NCBI GenBank assembly: GCA_938017825.1
Contig: CALIJE010000040.1
Coordinates: 1-64,000 of the forward strand
Length of the DNA stretch: 64,000 nucleotides
From: an uncultured Flavobacteriaceae bacterium
Lineage (GTDB): Bacteria > Bacteroidota > Bacteroidia > Flavobacteriales > Flavobacteriaceae
Direction of reading: 5' to 3'
The position numbers and the translations under genes were made by a program. The notes under the pieces were generated by a model that did no database searches, had not been told where the DNA came from, and saw only the letters and a program-made list of their open reading frames with translations. Position 1 is the first letter of the stretch. Every line of letters begins with the position of its first letter. Below are positions 36,326-45,511 of the stretch, in pieces.

Positions 36326-37375
36326 TTAGGCGGTTTGCATTTTCATTTCAGATGGGATTCTGGGGTTCATTAAGCGGAACCATAAAGGTGGTAAAAGTGA
36401 AAGCACCATGGAAGTCGGATAGCCATATGGCATTTGTGGAGAAATATCATGATAATCTAGAAGCTGATATTTTTTGGAAGATTTATGATGGTGATCGCTA
36501 TGACGTGTCAATTCATACAGTACAATACGCCCCATAACATGATTGCTGTTCCATGAATGCACCTCTCGCACACGCTCGTATCTACCTGAAGCGGTCTTTG
36601 AACGCGAAAGGCCGTAGTGTTCAATGTAATTCACAGTTTCTAACATCAAAAACCCTACGATTCCTGTAAAGAAGGCAAAAAGTAGTCCCATTGGGCCGAA
36701 TGCGATGTAAACAGTTGCCAAGTATATTGCTTGAAAAATAGAATACCACAGCATATCGTTCTTTATGCTATAAAACCCCAGTTTTTCCGCCTTAAGAAGT
36801 TTGAACTGTAGTTTCCAAGCGCTTATGTATTGTCTGAAAACCGAAGTAAACCAAAAAGAATATACCGTTTGGTTGTATTGTGCGGTTGCTGGATCCTCCT
36901 TTGTCGCGGCATTCGCATGATGCCCAAAATTATGTTCAATATAAAAATGCATATAATGGGAGGGGAGCAGTAGCAATTTCCCCAGATGTCTTTCGAAGGT
37001 TGTTTGGCGATGACCCAATTCGTGTGCAACATTAATACCGTTGGTTCCAAGAACGATACCCAAGGAGAAGATTAGGCCAATAAGCTCAGCGGTTTCTGGC
37101 GTATGCGCAGAAACATCCCAAAGCCCATAACCTAATAACCCAAATACGACAGGAATGTTTAGATAAAGCATCCAATCAAAGAGCTTGCTTTTCGATTTGT
37201 CGACGCGCACCTCCCCTTCATGATTACTGGTATCATGTGGTAATAGGATTTCCAAGACCGGAATCATTACAAAAGCATAGAACGGGGTAAGATAACACCA
37301 GGGTCCTTTTAAGTATAGGCCAATTACCGCTGAAAGTGGCAGGGTCATGGCGGCTAGGTATTTAAGATCTTTCAT
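36326..37375 (-). CDS. alkB: Alkane 1-monooxygenase, AlkB type
   Basis: A membrane di-iron enzyme of 349 residues predicted to hydroxylate terminal carbons of alkanes or related lipids. Several hydrophobic segments surround the His clusters: HELGHR (near 120), HNFGHHANAATKEDPA (near 150), NYIEHYG (near 250) and RHSDHHH (near 290), the full set known for AlkB. C-terminal MPYGYPTSMVLSLLPPLWFRLMNPRI also fits. No rubredoxin or rubredoxin reductase gene is adjacent, so electron donors must be encoded elsewhere. The true substrate could be something other than alkanes. Confidence 0.9.
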   Translation of the reverse strand: MKDLKYLAAMTLPLSAVIGLYLKGPWCYLTPFYAFVMIPVLEILLPHDTSNHEGEVRVDKSKSKLFDWMLYLNIPVVFGLLGYGLWDVSAHTPETAELIGLIFSLGIVLGTNGINVAHELGHRQTTFERHLGKLLLLPSHYMHFYIEHNFGHHANAATKEDPATAQYNQTVYSFWFTSVFRQYISAWKLQFKLLKAEKLGFYSIKNDMLWYSIFQAIYLATVYIAFGPMGLLFAFFTGIVGFLMLETVNYIEHYGLSRSKTASGRYERVREVHSWNSNHVMGRIVLYELTRHSDHHHKSSKKYQLLDYHDISPQMPYGYPTSMVLSLLPPLWFRLMNPRIPSEMKMQTA

Positions 37376-37500
37376 TTTAATGTGGTAGATGATGAACGGG
37401 CGACTACAACTAATTCGACTCTTAAATTCATCGTAAATGTAACGAGATAGGCTGTCAACACAACGTTTTTGGCGTATCTTGGACCTAAATATAGCTCAAA

Positions 37501-40500
37501 TTGAATAGCTACCACAATATACTCGATAAATTGAACGCCTTTACCAAGAGGTATTATACCAAGATGTTGATAAAGGGTGTGTTGCTTTTTTTGGTCCTAG
37601 GACTACTGTTTTTTGTGGTCGTCATGGGAGTCGAGTATGTTCTTTGGTTGAATTCAACCGGGCGATTTATTCTTTTATTGGTATTCATTGGTGTAGAAGC
37701 ATTCTTGCTTTACAAATACATTGCCACACCTCTTTTTTACCTATTTAAGCTACGTAGGGGTATTAGTAACAAAGAAGCGTCCCTGTTGATAGGCATGCAC
37801 TTTCCCAATGTAGGGGACAAGTTATATAATCTGTTGGATTTGGCGGAAGACAAAAACCAATCCGAATTGTTGTTGGCTAGTATTGCACAGCGCTCGGAAC
37901 GTCTACATCCGGTTCCTTTTGTGAAGGCCGTTGACTTTTCCGAGAATTTAAGGTACGCGAAGTATTTGGTAGTTCCGTTTTTGATTTTTGGTTTAATTTG
38001 GCTGAGTGGCAACCTGAGTTCTTTTTTCGGATCCGCGAATCGGGTTGTAAATTACGACATGGCATATGAACCGCCTGCTCCCTTTAGTTTTAAACTACTA
38101 TCGAACAAGCTTGATGTTTTGGATACCGAAGCGTTAACCTTGGAATTGACTACGGTTGGCGAGGTACGCCCCAAAGCGGTTTTCATTAGTATAGAAGGAA
38201 AAGAATCGGTGCTGCCACAAGAAAACGGTATCTACCAATACACTTTTACACCTCCTTTAAAGCAGACAGACTTCTATTTTACGGCCAATGGCGTTCGTTC
38301 ACAGGAATATCGCCTAAATGCCCTTAGAACGCCGTCAATTCAGGATTTCAAGGTGAAATTGAACTATCCGAACTACACGAACCGTTCTTCTGAAGTGCTT
38401 AAAGGTACTGGAAACGCGACAATTCCGGAAGGCACAAGAGTTACCTGGGAAATTGTTGGCCAGCATACCGAGAACATTGAATTACTTACCAAAGACACCA
38501 CTTTGGCCTTTAGTAAGGAAAAGGAATTGTTCGCTCTTTCCAAAAATGTGTACGCCGATCTTTCATATGAATTGGCCACATCGAATACAAATGTCAAAGA
38601 TTATGAAAAGCTGGCTTATCGGTTAAGCGTTATTCGAGATGCATATCCTACAATAAAGGCGCGGCAGGTCTTGGATTCTCTTAATCCGAACCTGTCTTAT
38701 TATGCCGGTGAAGCTACTGATGATTATGAATTGAAAAGTATTCGTCTAGTATGTTATCCGGATGATGATGAGGATGCAAAACAGCAAGTCTTGATTGAAC
38801 AGCCCAATGCGAATTTTAAGCAGTTCTATTACACCTTTCCTTCGGGGCTTCAATTGGAAGAAGGGAAGAATTATAGCTTCTATTTTGAGGCTACCGATAA
38901 CGACGCTATTCACAAAGGAAAAACTATGAAAAGCCAAGTGTTTTCAATGGCCTTACTAGATGAAAATCAAGTAAAGAACAAGGAATTGGAATCGCAGCAA
39001 CGTTTGATCAAGAACATGGACAAGTCCTTGGAGAAATTTAAGGAACAGAAAGAAACGTTAAGGGAATTAAATCAAGAACAGAAAGAAAAGAAACAGCTGA
39101 ATTTTAATGATCAGAATCAAATCAGGGATTTTTTGCAGAAACAGGAGCAGCAAGAGAGTATGATGCAAAAGTTCAGCAAGGACCTAAAGGAGAACCTGCA
39201 AAAAGACGCAAAAGACGACAAGCAGAATCAATTGTTACAGGAGCGTTTGGAGCGGCAAGAAAAGGAGGCCGAAAAGAATGCAAAATTACTAGAAGAACTT
39301 CAAAAGATATCGGACAAAATTAATAAGGAAGAGCTGGCGCAACGTTTAGAGGAACTTGCCAAAAAGCAGCAAAATAGTCAGCGGAGTTTAGAGCAGATAC
39401 TTGAGCTGACCAAACGATATTATGTTACCGAAAAAGCGGCACAGCTGGCAAAGGATTTAGAGCTTTTGGCAAAGAAACAAGAGCTTCTGTCTGAACTTAA
39501 GGCGGGGCAGGATTTTTCGAATGATGAACAGCAAAAATTGAACGAGGAGTTTAATAAAATAGCGGAAGCATTGAATGAACTTGAAAAGGACAATCAGGAT
39601 CTTCAAAAACCCATGGACTTAAAGGTGGACAAGAAAAAGCAAGAGGGCGTAAAAGAGGACCAAAAAGAGGCGCTCGAGCAAATCAACAAGCACGAAGGGG
39701 CGGAAGAGTCATCGGAGTCGAAGGAGAAAGAGAAAATGGCAGAGAAGGCTTCGCAAAAACAGAAATCTGCTGCAGAGAAGATGAAAGAAATGAGCAAAGA
39801 GTTAGAACAATCATCGGCCGGCGGAGCATCGGGAGGTTCTTCTGTGGCAGAAGATGCCGAAATGCTCAGACAGATATTGGAGAACCTCATAACCTTTTCC
39901 TTTAAACAAGAAGGACTGTACGAAACCCTAAGAAATGCCGAGGGTGACATTCCCCAATTTTCTAGCGTTGTACGAGAACAGCAAGAACTTAGAAGTTTAT
40001 TTGAACATGTTGATGATAGTCTTTTTGCCTTGTCCCTGAGGCAGGCCGAGTTAGCTGATTTCGTAAATGAGCAAATTACCGAGGTATACTATAATATCGA
40101 TAAGTCGCTAGAACGTCTTGCGGAGAGTCAAATTTATCAAGGAGCGTCTGCTCAAAAGTACGTGCTTACCGCCTCGAATAGTTTGGCCGATTTTTTGGCA
40201 AACGTTCTCGATAATATGAACAGCAGTATGCAATCAGGTTCTGGGTCGGGGCAAAGTTCAGAAGGTTTTCAATTGCCCGATATTATTCAAAAACAAGGGG
40301 AGTTGAAGGGTAAAATGAACGGAATGGGCCAGGAGGGCCAAGGACAACCCCAAAGCGGAGGAGAAGGAGAAGGTCAAAGCGGACGAGGCAAACAAGGGGG
40401 TGAACAAGGAGGAGAGGAAGGAGCTGAAGGACAAGGTGAGAACGGGCAAAAAGGCAAGAACGGCAAGGGCGAGGGAGGAGAAAACGGAGAAGGCGGCAAA

Positions 40501-41001
40501 GGTAAAAACGGTAATGGAAAGTCGAAAGGAGAAGGCAACGGACAAGGCGGTTCTGGCAATGGAGAAGGTGAACCAACCGAGGCCGAATTACAAGAAATTT
40601 ACGAGATCTATAAGGCGCAGCAACAATTGCGACAACAATTGGAAAAACAATTGGAGGATATGATCAACAACAGTGATCGAAATTTAGGAAAAAAGCTTTT
40701 ACGGCAAATGGAGGATTTCGAGAACGATTTACTGGAGAATGGAGTTACCCAACGTGGCCTTACGAAAATCAATACAATCAATTATGAGCTTTTGAAGTTG
40801 AAGAACGCTGCGATGAAGCAAGGAAAGAAACCTGAAAGGGAGAGTAATGCGAACGATAAGAATTTCCGGAATCCGATAACCACAAGACCGGACGCTCTGA
40901 AGAAAGACAGGGATGAAATTGAAATTTTGAATAGAGAAGCGCTACCTTTGCGCCGCAATTTTCAAAACAAAGTCAAGGAATATTTTAAGAGCAATGATTG
41001 A
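37501..41001 (+). CDS. DUF4175 family membrane protein
   Basis: This is a large Bacteroidota protein of unknown function, 1166 residues. Two N-terminal membrane helices (MLIKGVLLFLVLGLLFFVVVMGVEYVLW; FILLLVFIGVEAFLLYKYI) and a third near 160-180 precede a periplasm-like beta domain (200-480). Long coiled coils rich in Gln, Glu and Lys cover about 490-790, and an extreme Gly/Glu/Lys/Asn/Gln-rich stretch lies at about 937-1023. A conserved-looking C-terminal helical part ends the protein. The start is a TTG at 37501, favoured over the ATG at 37564 because NSYHNILDKLNAFTKRYY resembles the usual family N-terminus. It overlaps ybeY by 8 bp. Confidence 0.82.
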   Translation: MNSYHNILDKLNAFTKRYYTKMLIKGVLLFLVLGLLFFVVVMGVEYVLWLNSTGRFILLLVFIGVEAFLLYKYIATPLFYLFKLRRGISNKEASLLIGMHFPNVGDKLYNLLDLAEDKNQSELLLASIAQRSERLHPVPFVKAVDFSENLRYAKYLVVPFLIFGLIWLSGNLSSFFGSANRVVNYDMAYEPPAPFSFKLLSNKLDVLDTEALTLELTTVGEVRPKAVFISIEGKESVLPQENGIYQYTFTPPLKQTDFYFTANGVRSQEYRLNALRTPSIQDFKVKLNYPNYTNRSSEVLKGTGNATIPEGTRVTWEIVGQHTENIELLTKDTTLAFSKEKELFALSKNVYADLSYELATSNTNVKDYEKLAYRLSVIRDAYPTIKARQVLDSLNPNLSYYAGEATDDYELKSIRLVCYPDDDEDAKQQVLIEQPNANFKQFYYTFPSGLQLEEGKNYSFYFEATDNDAIHKGKTMKSQVFSMALLDENQVKNKELESQQRLIKNMDKSLEKFKEQKETLRELNQEQKEKKQLNFNDQNQIRDFLQKQEQQESMMQKFSKDLKENLQKDAKDDKQNQLLQERLERQEKEAEKNAKLLEELQKISDKINKEELAQRLEELAKKQQNSQRSLEQILELTKRYYVTEKAAQLAKDLELLAKKQELLSELKAGQDFSNDEQQKLNEEFNKIAEALNELEKDNQDLQKPMDLKVDKKKQEGVKEDQKEALEQINKHEGAEESSESKEKEKMAEKASQKQKSAAEKMKEMSKELEQSSAGGASGGSSVAEDAEMLRQILENLITFSFKQEGLYETLRNAEGDIPQFSSVVREQQELRSLFEHVDDSLFALSLRQAELADFVNEQITEVYYNIDKSLERLAESQIYQGASAQKYVLTASNSLADFLANVLDNMNSSMQSGSGSGQSSEGFQLPDIIQKQGELKGKMNGMGQEGQGQPQSGGEGEGQSGRGKQGGEQGGEEGAEGQGENGQKGKNGKGEGGENGEGGKGKNGNGKSKGEGNGQGGSGNGEGEPTEAELQEIYEIYKAQQQLRQQLEKQLEDMINNSDRNLGKKLLRQMEDFENDLLENGVTQRGLTKINTINYELLKLKNAAMKQGKKPERESNANDKNFRNPITTRPDALKKDRDEIEILNREALPLRRNFQNKVKEYFKSND

Positions 41002-41413
41002 ATTTCACTATGAAATTGATTTTGAACTTATTCATGAACCAAAGTATAAGTTGTGGCTTGAAAAGATAGTCAGGCTAGAAGGAGGAGCTGATTTAAGGCT
41101 CGATTACATCTTTTGTACGGACACGTTTTTGTTAGAGAAAAATCGACAGTTTTTGAATCATGATACTTTTACCGACATCATTACTTTCGATTATTCCGAG
41201 AAAGCCTTAACTGCAGGGGATATTTTTATTTCAATTGACCGCGTGAAAGAAAATTCGGACAAATATAACGTTCGGTTTGAAGAAGAAATATTGCGTGTAA
41301 TGGCGCATGGAGTATTGCATTTGTTAGGATATAATGACAAGACCGAGTCAGAGCAGAATCTGATGAGGCATAAAGAAGATGAAATGATTAAACTGTTCCA
41401 CGTGGAACATTAG
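40994..41413 (+). CDS. ybeY: Endoribonuclease YbeY (rRNA maturation)
   Basis: YbeY is a metal-dependent RNase in 16S rRNA maturation and ribosome quality control. The 139 residues contain NHDTFTDIITFDYSE, AGDIFISIDRVKEN and the metal site AHGVLHLLGYND. The family motif is H-x3-H-x5-H; here the third ligand position is Asp instead of His. The start ATG overlaps the DUF4175 stop by 8 bp, so translation is probably coupled. The last codons (LFHVEH) are made by a parS-like palindrome at 41394-41409. Confidence 0.92.
   Translation: MIEFHYEIDFELIHEPKYKLWLEKIVRLEGGADLRLDYIFCTDTFLLEKNRQFLNHDTFTDIITFDYSEKALTAGDIFISIDRVKENSDKYNVRFEEEILRVMAHGVLHLLGYNDKTESEQNLMRHKEDEMIKLFHVEH
41394..41409. promoter_or_regulatory. 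parS-like palindrome TGTTCCACGTGGAACA, copy 1
   Basis: A perfect 16-bp dyad that differs from the classic parS core TGTTTCACGTGAAACA only at one symmetric base pair. It lies at the 3' end of ybeY, 18 bp before mnmG. ParB binding is inferred from family knowledge. Confidence 0.7.
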
Positions 41414-41427
41414 TTAGGATACTAGGG

Positions 41428-43296
41428 ATGTTTACAAACGAATATGATGTGATTGTTGTGGGTGGTGGCCATGCTGGTGCTGAGGCAGCTGCCGCAGCCG
41501 CGAATATGGGGTCTAAAACCTTGTTGATTACAATGAACTTGCAGACTATTGGTCAAATGTCCTGTAATCCTGCTATGGGCGGAATTGCTAAAGGACAGAT
41601 TGTTCGTGAGATTGATGCCCTTGGCGGTTATAGTGGAATTGTAACGGACAAGTCTGCCATACAGTTCAAAATGCTGAACAAATCAAAAGGTCCGGCTATG
41701 TGGAGTCCTCGTGCACAAAACGATCGCATGCGATTTGCAGAAGAGTGGCGCTTACTTCTCGAAAAGACGCCTAACTGTGATTTTTATCAAGAGATGGTTA
41801 CGGGGATCACGGTTACGAGCGGAAAAGTTAGCGGAGTAAAGACATCATTAGGACTTGAAATTCGCGCCAAGTCCGTAGTACTTACGAATGGCACTTTTCT
41901 GAACGGATTGATTCATATTGGAGAAAAACAGCTCGGTGGGGGTCGAGCGGGGGAAAAGGCCTCTACGGGTATTACGGAGCAATTGCTCGATCTAGGCTTT
42001 GACAGTGGTAGAATGAAGACGGGTACGCCACCAAGAGTGGATGGCCGGTCTTTGGATTATTCTGTAATGATACCACAGCCTGGTGATTCAGAACCGGAGA
42101 AGTTTTCCTATTTGAAGACACCTGTCTTAGAACGGCAGCGCGATTGCTACATGACGCATACAAGTTCCATGGTTCATGAGATGCTTCGTGAAGGCTTTGA
42201 TCGCTCCCCAATGTTTAATGGTCGAATAAAGAGTATCGGCCCTAGATACTGCCCTTCCATAGAGGACAAGATCAATAGATTCGCTGACAAGGATAGCCAT
42301 CAGATTTTTGTAGAACCAGAAGGGTGGGATACGGTTGAGGTGTATGTGAACGGTTTTTCAACCTCTTTGCCAGAGGATGTGCAAGCACGAGCTTTACGTG
42401 CGGTAAAGGGTTTTGAAAAGGTCAAGTTTTTTAGGCCGGGCTATGCAATAGAATATGATTATTTTCCGCCCACCCAACTGAAGCATACGCTTGAGACCAA
42501 ATTGGTTGAAAATCTATATTTCGCAGGTCAAATCAATGGCACTACAGGATATGAGGAAGCGGCCTCCCAAGGACTCATGGCAGGGATTAATGCTCATTTG
42601 AAGGTCAATGAAAAAGAGGCGTTTACGCTGCAGAGGGATGAAGCTTATATTGGTGTGCTTATAGATGATTTGATTACCAAAGGCACAGAGGAGCCGTATC
42701 GGATGTTTACCTCAAGAGCAGAGTATAGGACCTTACTGCGACAAGATAATGCAGACTTAAGATTAACCCCAAAAGGCTATGCGCTAGGTCTGGCCAAAAA
42801 GGAGCGTTTAGAGCGAATGGAGCACAAGCTCAGTAAATCCAATTCCTTTGTTAAGTTTTTTAAGGACACAAGTGTTTTGCCAGCAGATATCAATCCTATT
42901 TTAGAGGAACTAGGCACTTCCTTGGTGAAGCAAAGTGATAGGATGTTCAAAGTGTTTTCAAGGCCACAGGTTACGATGGAGCACATGATGCAATTGAATT
43001 CCGTAGCTGATTTTGTAGAAACGAATGGGCTTGATAGAGAGGTGCGTGAGCAAACTGAAATTCAAGTCAAATATTCTGGTTATATCGCGAAGGAGAAGAA
43101 CAATGCGGATAAGTTGCAGCGATTGGAAAACGTTAAGATCCCTAGAGAATTCGATTATTCAAAATTAAAATCCCTTTCGTACGAAGCGCGGGAAAAATTG
43201 AACGCCATACAGCCAGTGACGATAGCACAGGCGGCTAGGGTCAGTGGTGTAAACCCATCAGATATTAGTGTTTTGCTCGTGTACCTTGGCCGATGA
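41428..43296 (+). CDS. mnmG: tRNA uridine-5-carboxymethylaminomethyl modification enzyme MnmG
   Basis: MnmG (GidA), with MnmE, modifies the wobble uridine of several tRNAs using FAD, NADH and a folate cofactor. The 622 residues open with the FAD-binding DVIVVGGGHAGAEAAAAAANMG, continue with MSCNPAMGGIAKGQIVREIDALGG, KTGTPPRVDGRSLDYS and YFAGQINGTTGYEEAASQG, and end with the C-terminal helical domain for MnmE/tRNA binding. MnmE is not in the window. Downstream, the stop overlaps the start of a small membrane protein gene by 4 bp. Confidence 0.97.
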   Translation: MFTNEYDVIVVGGGHAGAEAAAAAANMGSKTLLITMNLQTIGQMSCNPAMGGIAKGQIVREIDALGGYSGIVTDKSAIQFKMLNKSKGPAMWSPRAQNDRMRFAEEWRLLLEKTPNCDFYQEMVTGITVTSGKVSGVKTSLGLEIRAKSVVLTNGTFLNGLIHIGEKQLGGGRAGEKASTGITEQLLDLGFDSGRMKTGTPPRVDGRSLDYSVMIPQPGDSEPEKFSYLKTPVLERQRDCYMTHTSSMVHEMLREGFDRSPMFNGRIKSIGPRYCPSIEDKINRFADKDSHQIFVEPEGWDTVEVYVNGFSTSLPEDVQARALRAVKGFEKVKFFRPGYAIEYDYFPPTQLKHTLETKLVENLYFAGQINGTTGYEEAASQGLMAGINAHLKVNEKEAFTLQRDEAYIGVLIDDLITKGTEEPYRMFTSRAEYRTLLRQDNADLRLTPKGYALGLAKKERLERMEHKLSKSNSFVKFFKDTSVLPADINPILEELGTSLVKQSDRMFKVFSRPQVTMEHMMQLNSVADFVETNGLDREVREQTEIQVKYSGYIAKEKNNADKLQRLENVKIPREFDYSKLKSLSYEAREKLNAIQPVTIAQAARVSGVNPSDISVLLVYLGR

Positions 43297-43769
43297 AAAA
43301 GTCCTTATTTTTTCGGCAGAAGAAGCCGCTCACGGTAATTATTTTGGGCACGATGTTCTTAGTATTTGTGTTATGGTTTCTAGCAGAAGGTGCTGGCTCA
43401 TTGAGTCAACTTGTGGTCATGGGTTTGCTGGGTTTGCTTTTGTTAGGATATTCAATATCATATGAAATAGTGTCAGACGGTGTTGCCAAAAAGCATTTCG
43501 GGCTATTTGGTCTCAGCCTATTTAGGGCCAAGCTTCATATTCTATATTCGGAATATTTGTGTGTTGTGAAGGCAAGGTATAAACAAGGTGCAGAGTGGGG
43601 CCCAGTGGCAAGTCTAGGTAAGGAAAGATCGGGCGAGACCTATGCTATTCGCTTGTTCAATGGGAACAAGCATTTTACCGTTTACAGAACAAGTTCCTTA
43701 CAAGGTGCGCGGCTAAAGGCAGAGGCACTTTCCGACTTGTTGGGTATTGAATTACGTGAAAAGAACTAG
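43293..43769 (+). CDS. Hypothetical two-helix membrane protein
   Basis: The 158 residues have two N-terminal membrane helices (VIILGTMFLVFVLWFLA; LSQLVVMGLLGLLLLGYSI) followed by a soluble beta-rich segment (YEIVSDGVAKKHFGLFGLSLFRAKLHILYSEYLCVVKARY) resembling bacterial PH-like domains. It is translationally coupled to mnmG (ATGA overlap). I do not recognise the family and propose no function. Confidence 0.75.
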   Translation: MKKSLFFRQKKPLTVIILGTMFLVFVLWFLAEGAGSLSQLVVMGLLGLLLLGYSISYEIVSDGVAKKHFGLFGLSLFRAKLHILYSEYLCVVKARYKQGAEWGPVASLGKERSGETYAIRLFNGNKHFTVYRTSSLQGARLKAEALSDLLGIELREKN

Positions 43770-43770
43770 A

Positions 43771-43790
43771 ATTGTTCCACGTGGAACAAT
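43771..43790. promoter_or_regulatory. parS-like palindrome, copy 2 (20-bp dyad)
   Basis: ATTGTTCCACGTGGAACAAT is a perfect 20-bp dyad containing the same 16-bp core as at 41394. It lies just after the small membrane protein gene and is followed by TTTTT, so as RNA it could also act as a terminator with a 4-base loop. Both readings are possible. Confidence 0.7.
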
Positions 43791-43877
43791 TTTTTCGATA
43801 TGTACTATTTTGTGCTGAAACACTTTTATGGCTCAGTTGTTGATAGCTAGATTCGACAACTATAATCAGGCAAAAAA

Positions 43878-44435
43878 ATGCGTTCAGTACTTCTCTTGAT
43901 TTCGTTACTATTTGTTGTTCAATCCTGCATTCCTTTGAGGGTGGCGCCCAAAATTGAGGACCATAAGGTCACGAAGGGAAAGAAGTTTAAACGAAGCCTT
44001 TCTAAACGGCAAATGTTCATCTTCGAAAACCCGAAAGAAGAACATCATTTTTACAATTATGTGAATATGAAATTTCATTTGAACGACAGCAATGTGTATG
44101 ACGACATACCATTTGTAGTTGATAGGGAACAATACTTTTTTGCCTGGTATGAGGTTGAGATACCAGACAAAACATTGAATTTGGCACCAATGTTCACACA
44201 ACTTTTTATCGGTGCTGCCTTAGGTAGTGATAATCCTTTAGAAGATTATAGTGGTGAGGACGACATACGAAGAAGAGAAAATTGGTATGTAGCAATAGAA
44301 GTATATAGTGACTCCGAAAAAGACTGTCTTGCCGCTGGCGCCCTTTCAAGGGAAGTAGTTTTGAAGTATCTTCGAGCCTTAAAACAGGAATACCTCGCTA
44401 CGCACAATTATAATGAAGTCGTATTTAAGAACTAA
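43878..44435 (+). CDS. Hypothetical lipoprotein
   Basis: The 185-residue protein has a lipoprotein signal (LLLISLLFVVQSC). The mature part is polar with a basic patch (KGKKFKRSLSKRQ) and aromatic-rich strands (EEHHFYNYVNMKFHLNDSNVYDD, QYFFAWYEVEI). I recognise no family. It overlaps the following methyltransferase gene by 23 bp and so probably shares its transcript. Confidence 0.75.
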   Translation: MRSVLLLISLLFVVQSCIPLRVAPKIEDHKVTKGKKFKRSLSKRQMFIFENPKEEHHFYNYVNMKFHLNDSNVYDDIPFVVDREQYFFAWYEVEIPDKTLNLAPMFTQLFIGAALGSDNPLEDYSGEDDIRRRENWYVAIEVYSDSEKDCLAAGALSREVVLKYLRALKQEYLATHNYNEVVFKN

Positions 44436-45240
44436 AGATCATTCCGTTACCAAAGAAGAATTTGAATTGCATCATGACACGGTTCTTGATATGCTTATTA
44501 CCCATCCAAGACCTGAACATTTGGAGCGGTATTACGAAAGTGATTCTTATATTTCCCATACCGATTCTAGGACTTCATTGGTAGACAAGCTTTATCATAT
44601 GGTCAAACGGCTCAGTTTGACCAAAAAGGTGAAATTGATTTCGCGCTACGCCAACGGCACGAAAACGCTTTTGGATCTCGGTGCGGGCACCGGAGATTTT
44701 TTAGCAACCGCCAAGCAAGAGGGCTGGAGAATCGTTGGCGTGGAAGTCAATTCAAATGCACGCAATAAATCTAGCGAAAAGGGTATTGAACTACTTTCGA
44801 ATCTGTCTCAGGTCGAAAACCAAAAATTTCAGATTATCACACTTTGGCACGTACTTGAGCATTTGCCCGATTTAGAGGAATATATCGAAATGCTGGCGAG
44901 TAAGTTAGAGGAGGAGGGAACCCTAGTCATTGCCGTGCCAAATTTTAAATCGTTTGATGCCAGGCATTATAAAGAGTATTGGGCGGCTTATGATGTACCA
45001 AGACACCTATGGCATTTTTCTAGAGGAGCCATTAAGAAAATGTTCGAACCCTTCGGGTTTAAACTGGTCAAAACAAAACCAATGATATTTGACTCCTTTT
45101 ATGTGAGCCTGCTTTCCGAAAAATACAAATCGAAAAGACAGAACTTTTTTAAAGCAATGTGCATCGGACTGTACTCCAATATAAAGGCCTGGGGAACAAA
45201 AGAATACTCTTCGCACATCTATATCCTTCAAAAGGTCTAA
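44413..45240 (+). CDS. Class I SAM-dependent methyltransferase
   Basis: This 275-residue enzyme has an N-terminal recognition segment (HHDTVLDMLITHPRPEHLERYYESDSYISHTD) and a Rossmann core with SAM motif I KTLLDLGAGTGDFLATAKQEGWRIVGVEVN. Further motifs are ITLWHVLEHLPDLEEYI and LEEEGTLVIAVPNFKSFDARHYKEYWAAYDVPRHLWHFS. This layout is common in methyltransferases that act on glycan or lipid precursors. The substrate cannot be told from the sequence. Confidence 0.88.
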   Translation: MKSYLRTKDHSVTKEEFELHHDTVLDMLITHPRPEHLERYYESDSYISHTDSRTSLVDKLYHMVKRLSLTKKVKLISRYANGTKTLLDLGAGTGDFLATAKQEGWRIVGVEVNSNARNKSSEKGIELLSNLSQVENQKFQIITLWHVLEHLPDLEEYIEMLASKLEEEGTLVIAVPNFKSFDARHYKEYWAAYDVPRHLWHFSRGAIKKMFEPFGFKLVKTKPMIFDSFYVSLLSEKYKSKRQNFFKAMCIGLYSNIKAWGTKEYSSHIYILQKV

Positions 45241-45475
45241 AACACGTTTTAAGCCTTTTTCCTAGCGTTTTACTCAGTTTCGTGTCCGTACGAGCCTCTT
45301 CTTGCCAAAGTCTTTTCTAAAGGCTGTTTTAGAAGATGATTTTCATAGACGAAACAAATAGAATTGACCTGTTCCCATAAATAAAACTGATGACCTTCGA
45401 TAGATATAAAAAAAGTCGGTTTACGGAAAGATCACATAAAATTCAATTCGTTAGGACACATTAAAAAAGCTTTCC

Positions 45476-45483
45476 TATTTTTG
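45476..45483 (+). promoter_or_regulatory. Candidate -7 box for ompH-like gene
   Basis: TATTTTTG matches TAnnTTTG, 28 bp before the ATG at 45512. The rest of the 271-bp gap from 45241 holds no gene I can see. Confidence 0.45.
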
Positions 45484-45511
45484 CGCCGATTCAATACAGA
45501 AAAATTTGATT

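Noticed and set aside
40258-40576. Three overlapping antisense ORFs (40258-40545, 40283-40576, 40374-40559)
   Set aside because: They are shadows of the Gly/Glu/Lys-rich tract of the DUF4175 gene; their Pro/Ser/Leu-rich translations are artefacts of base composition.
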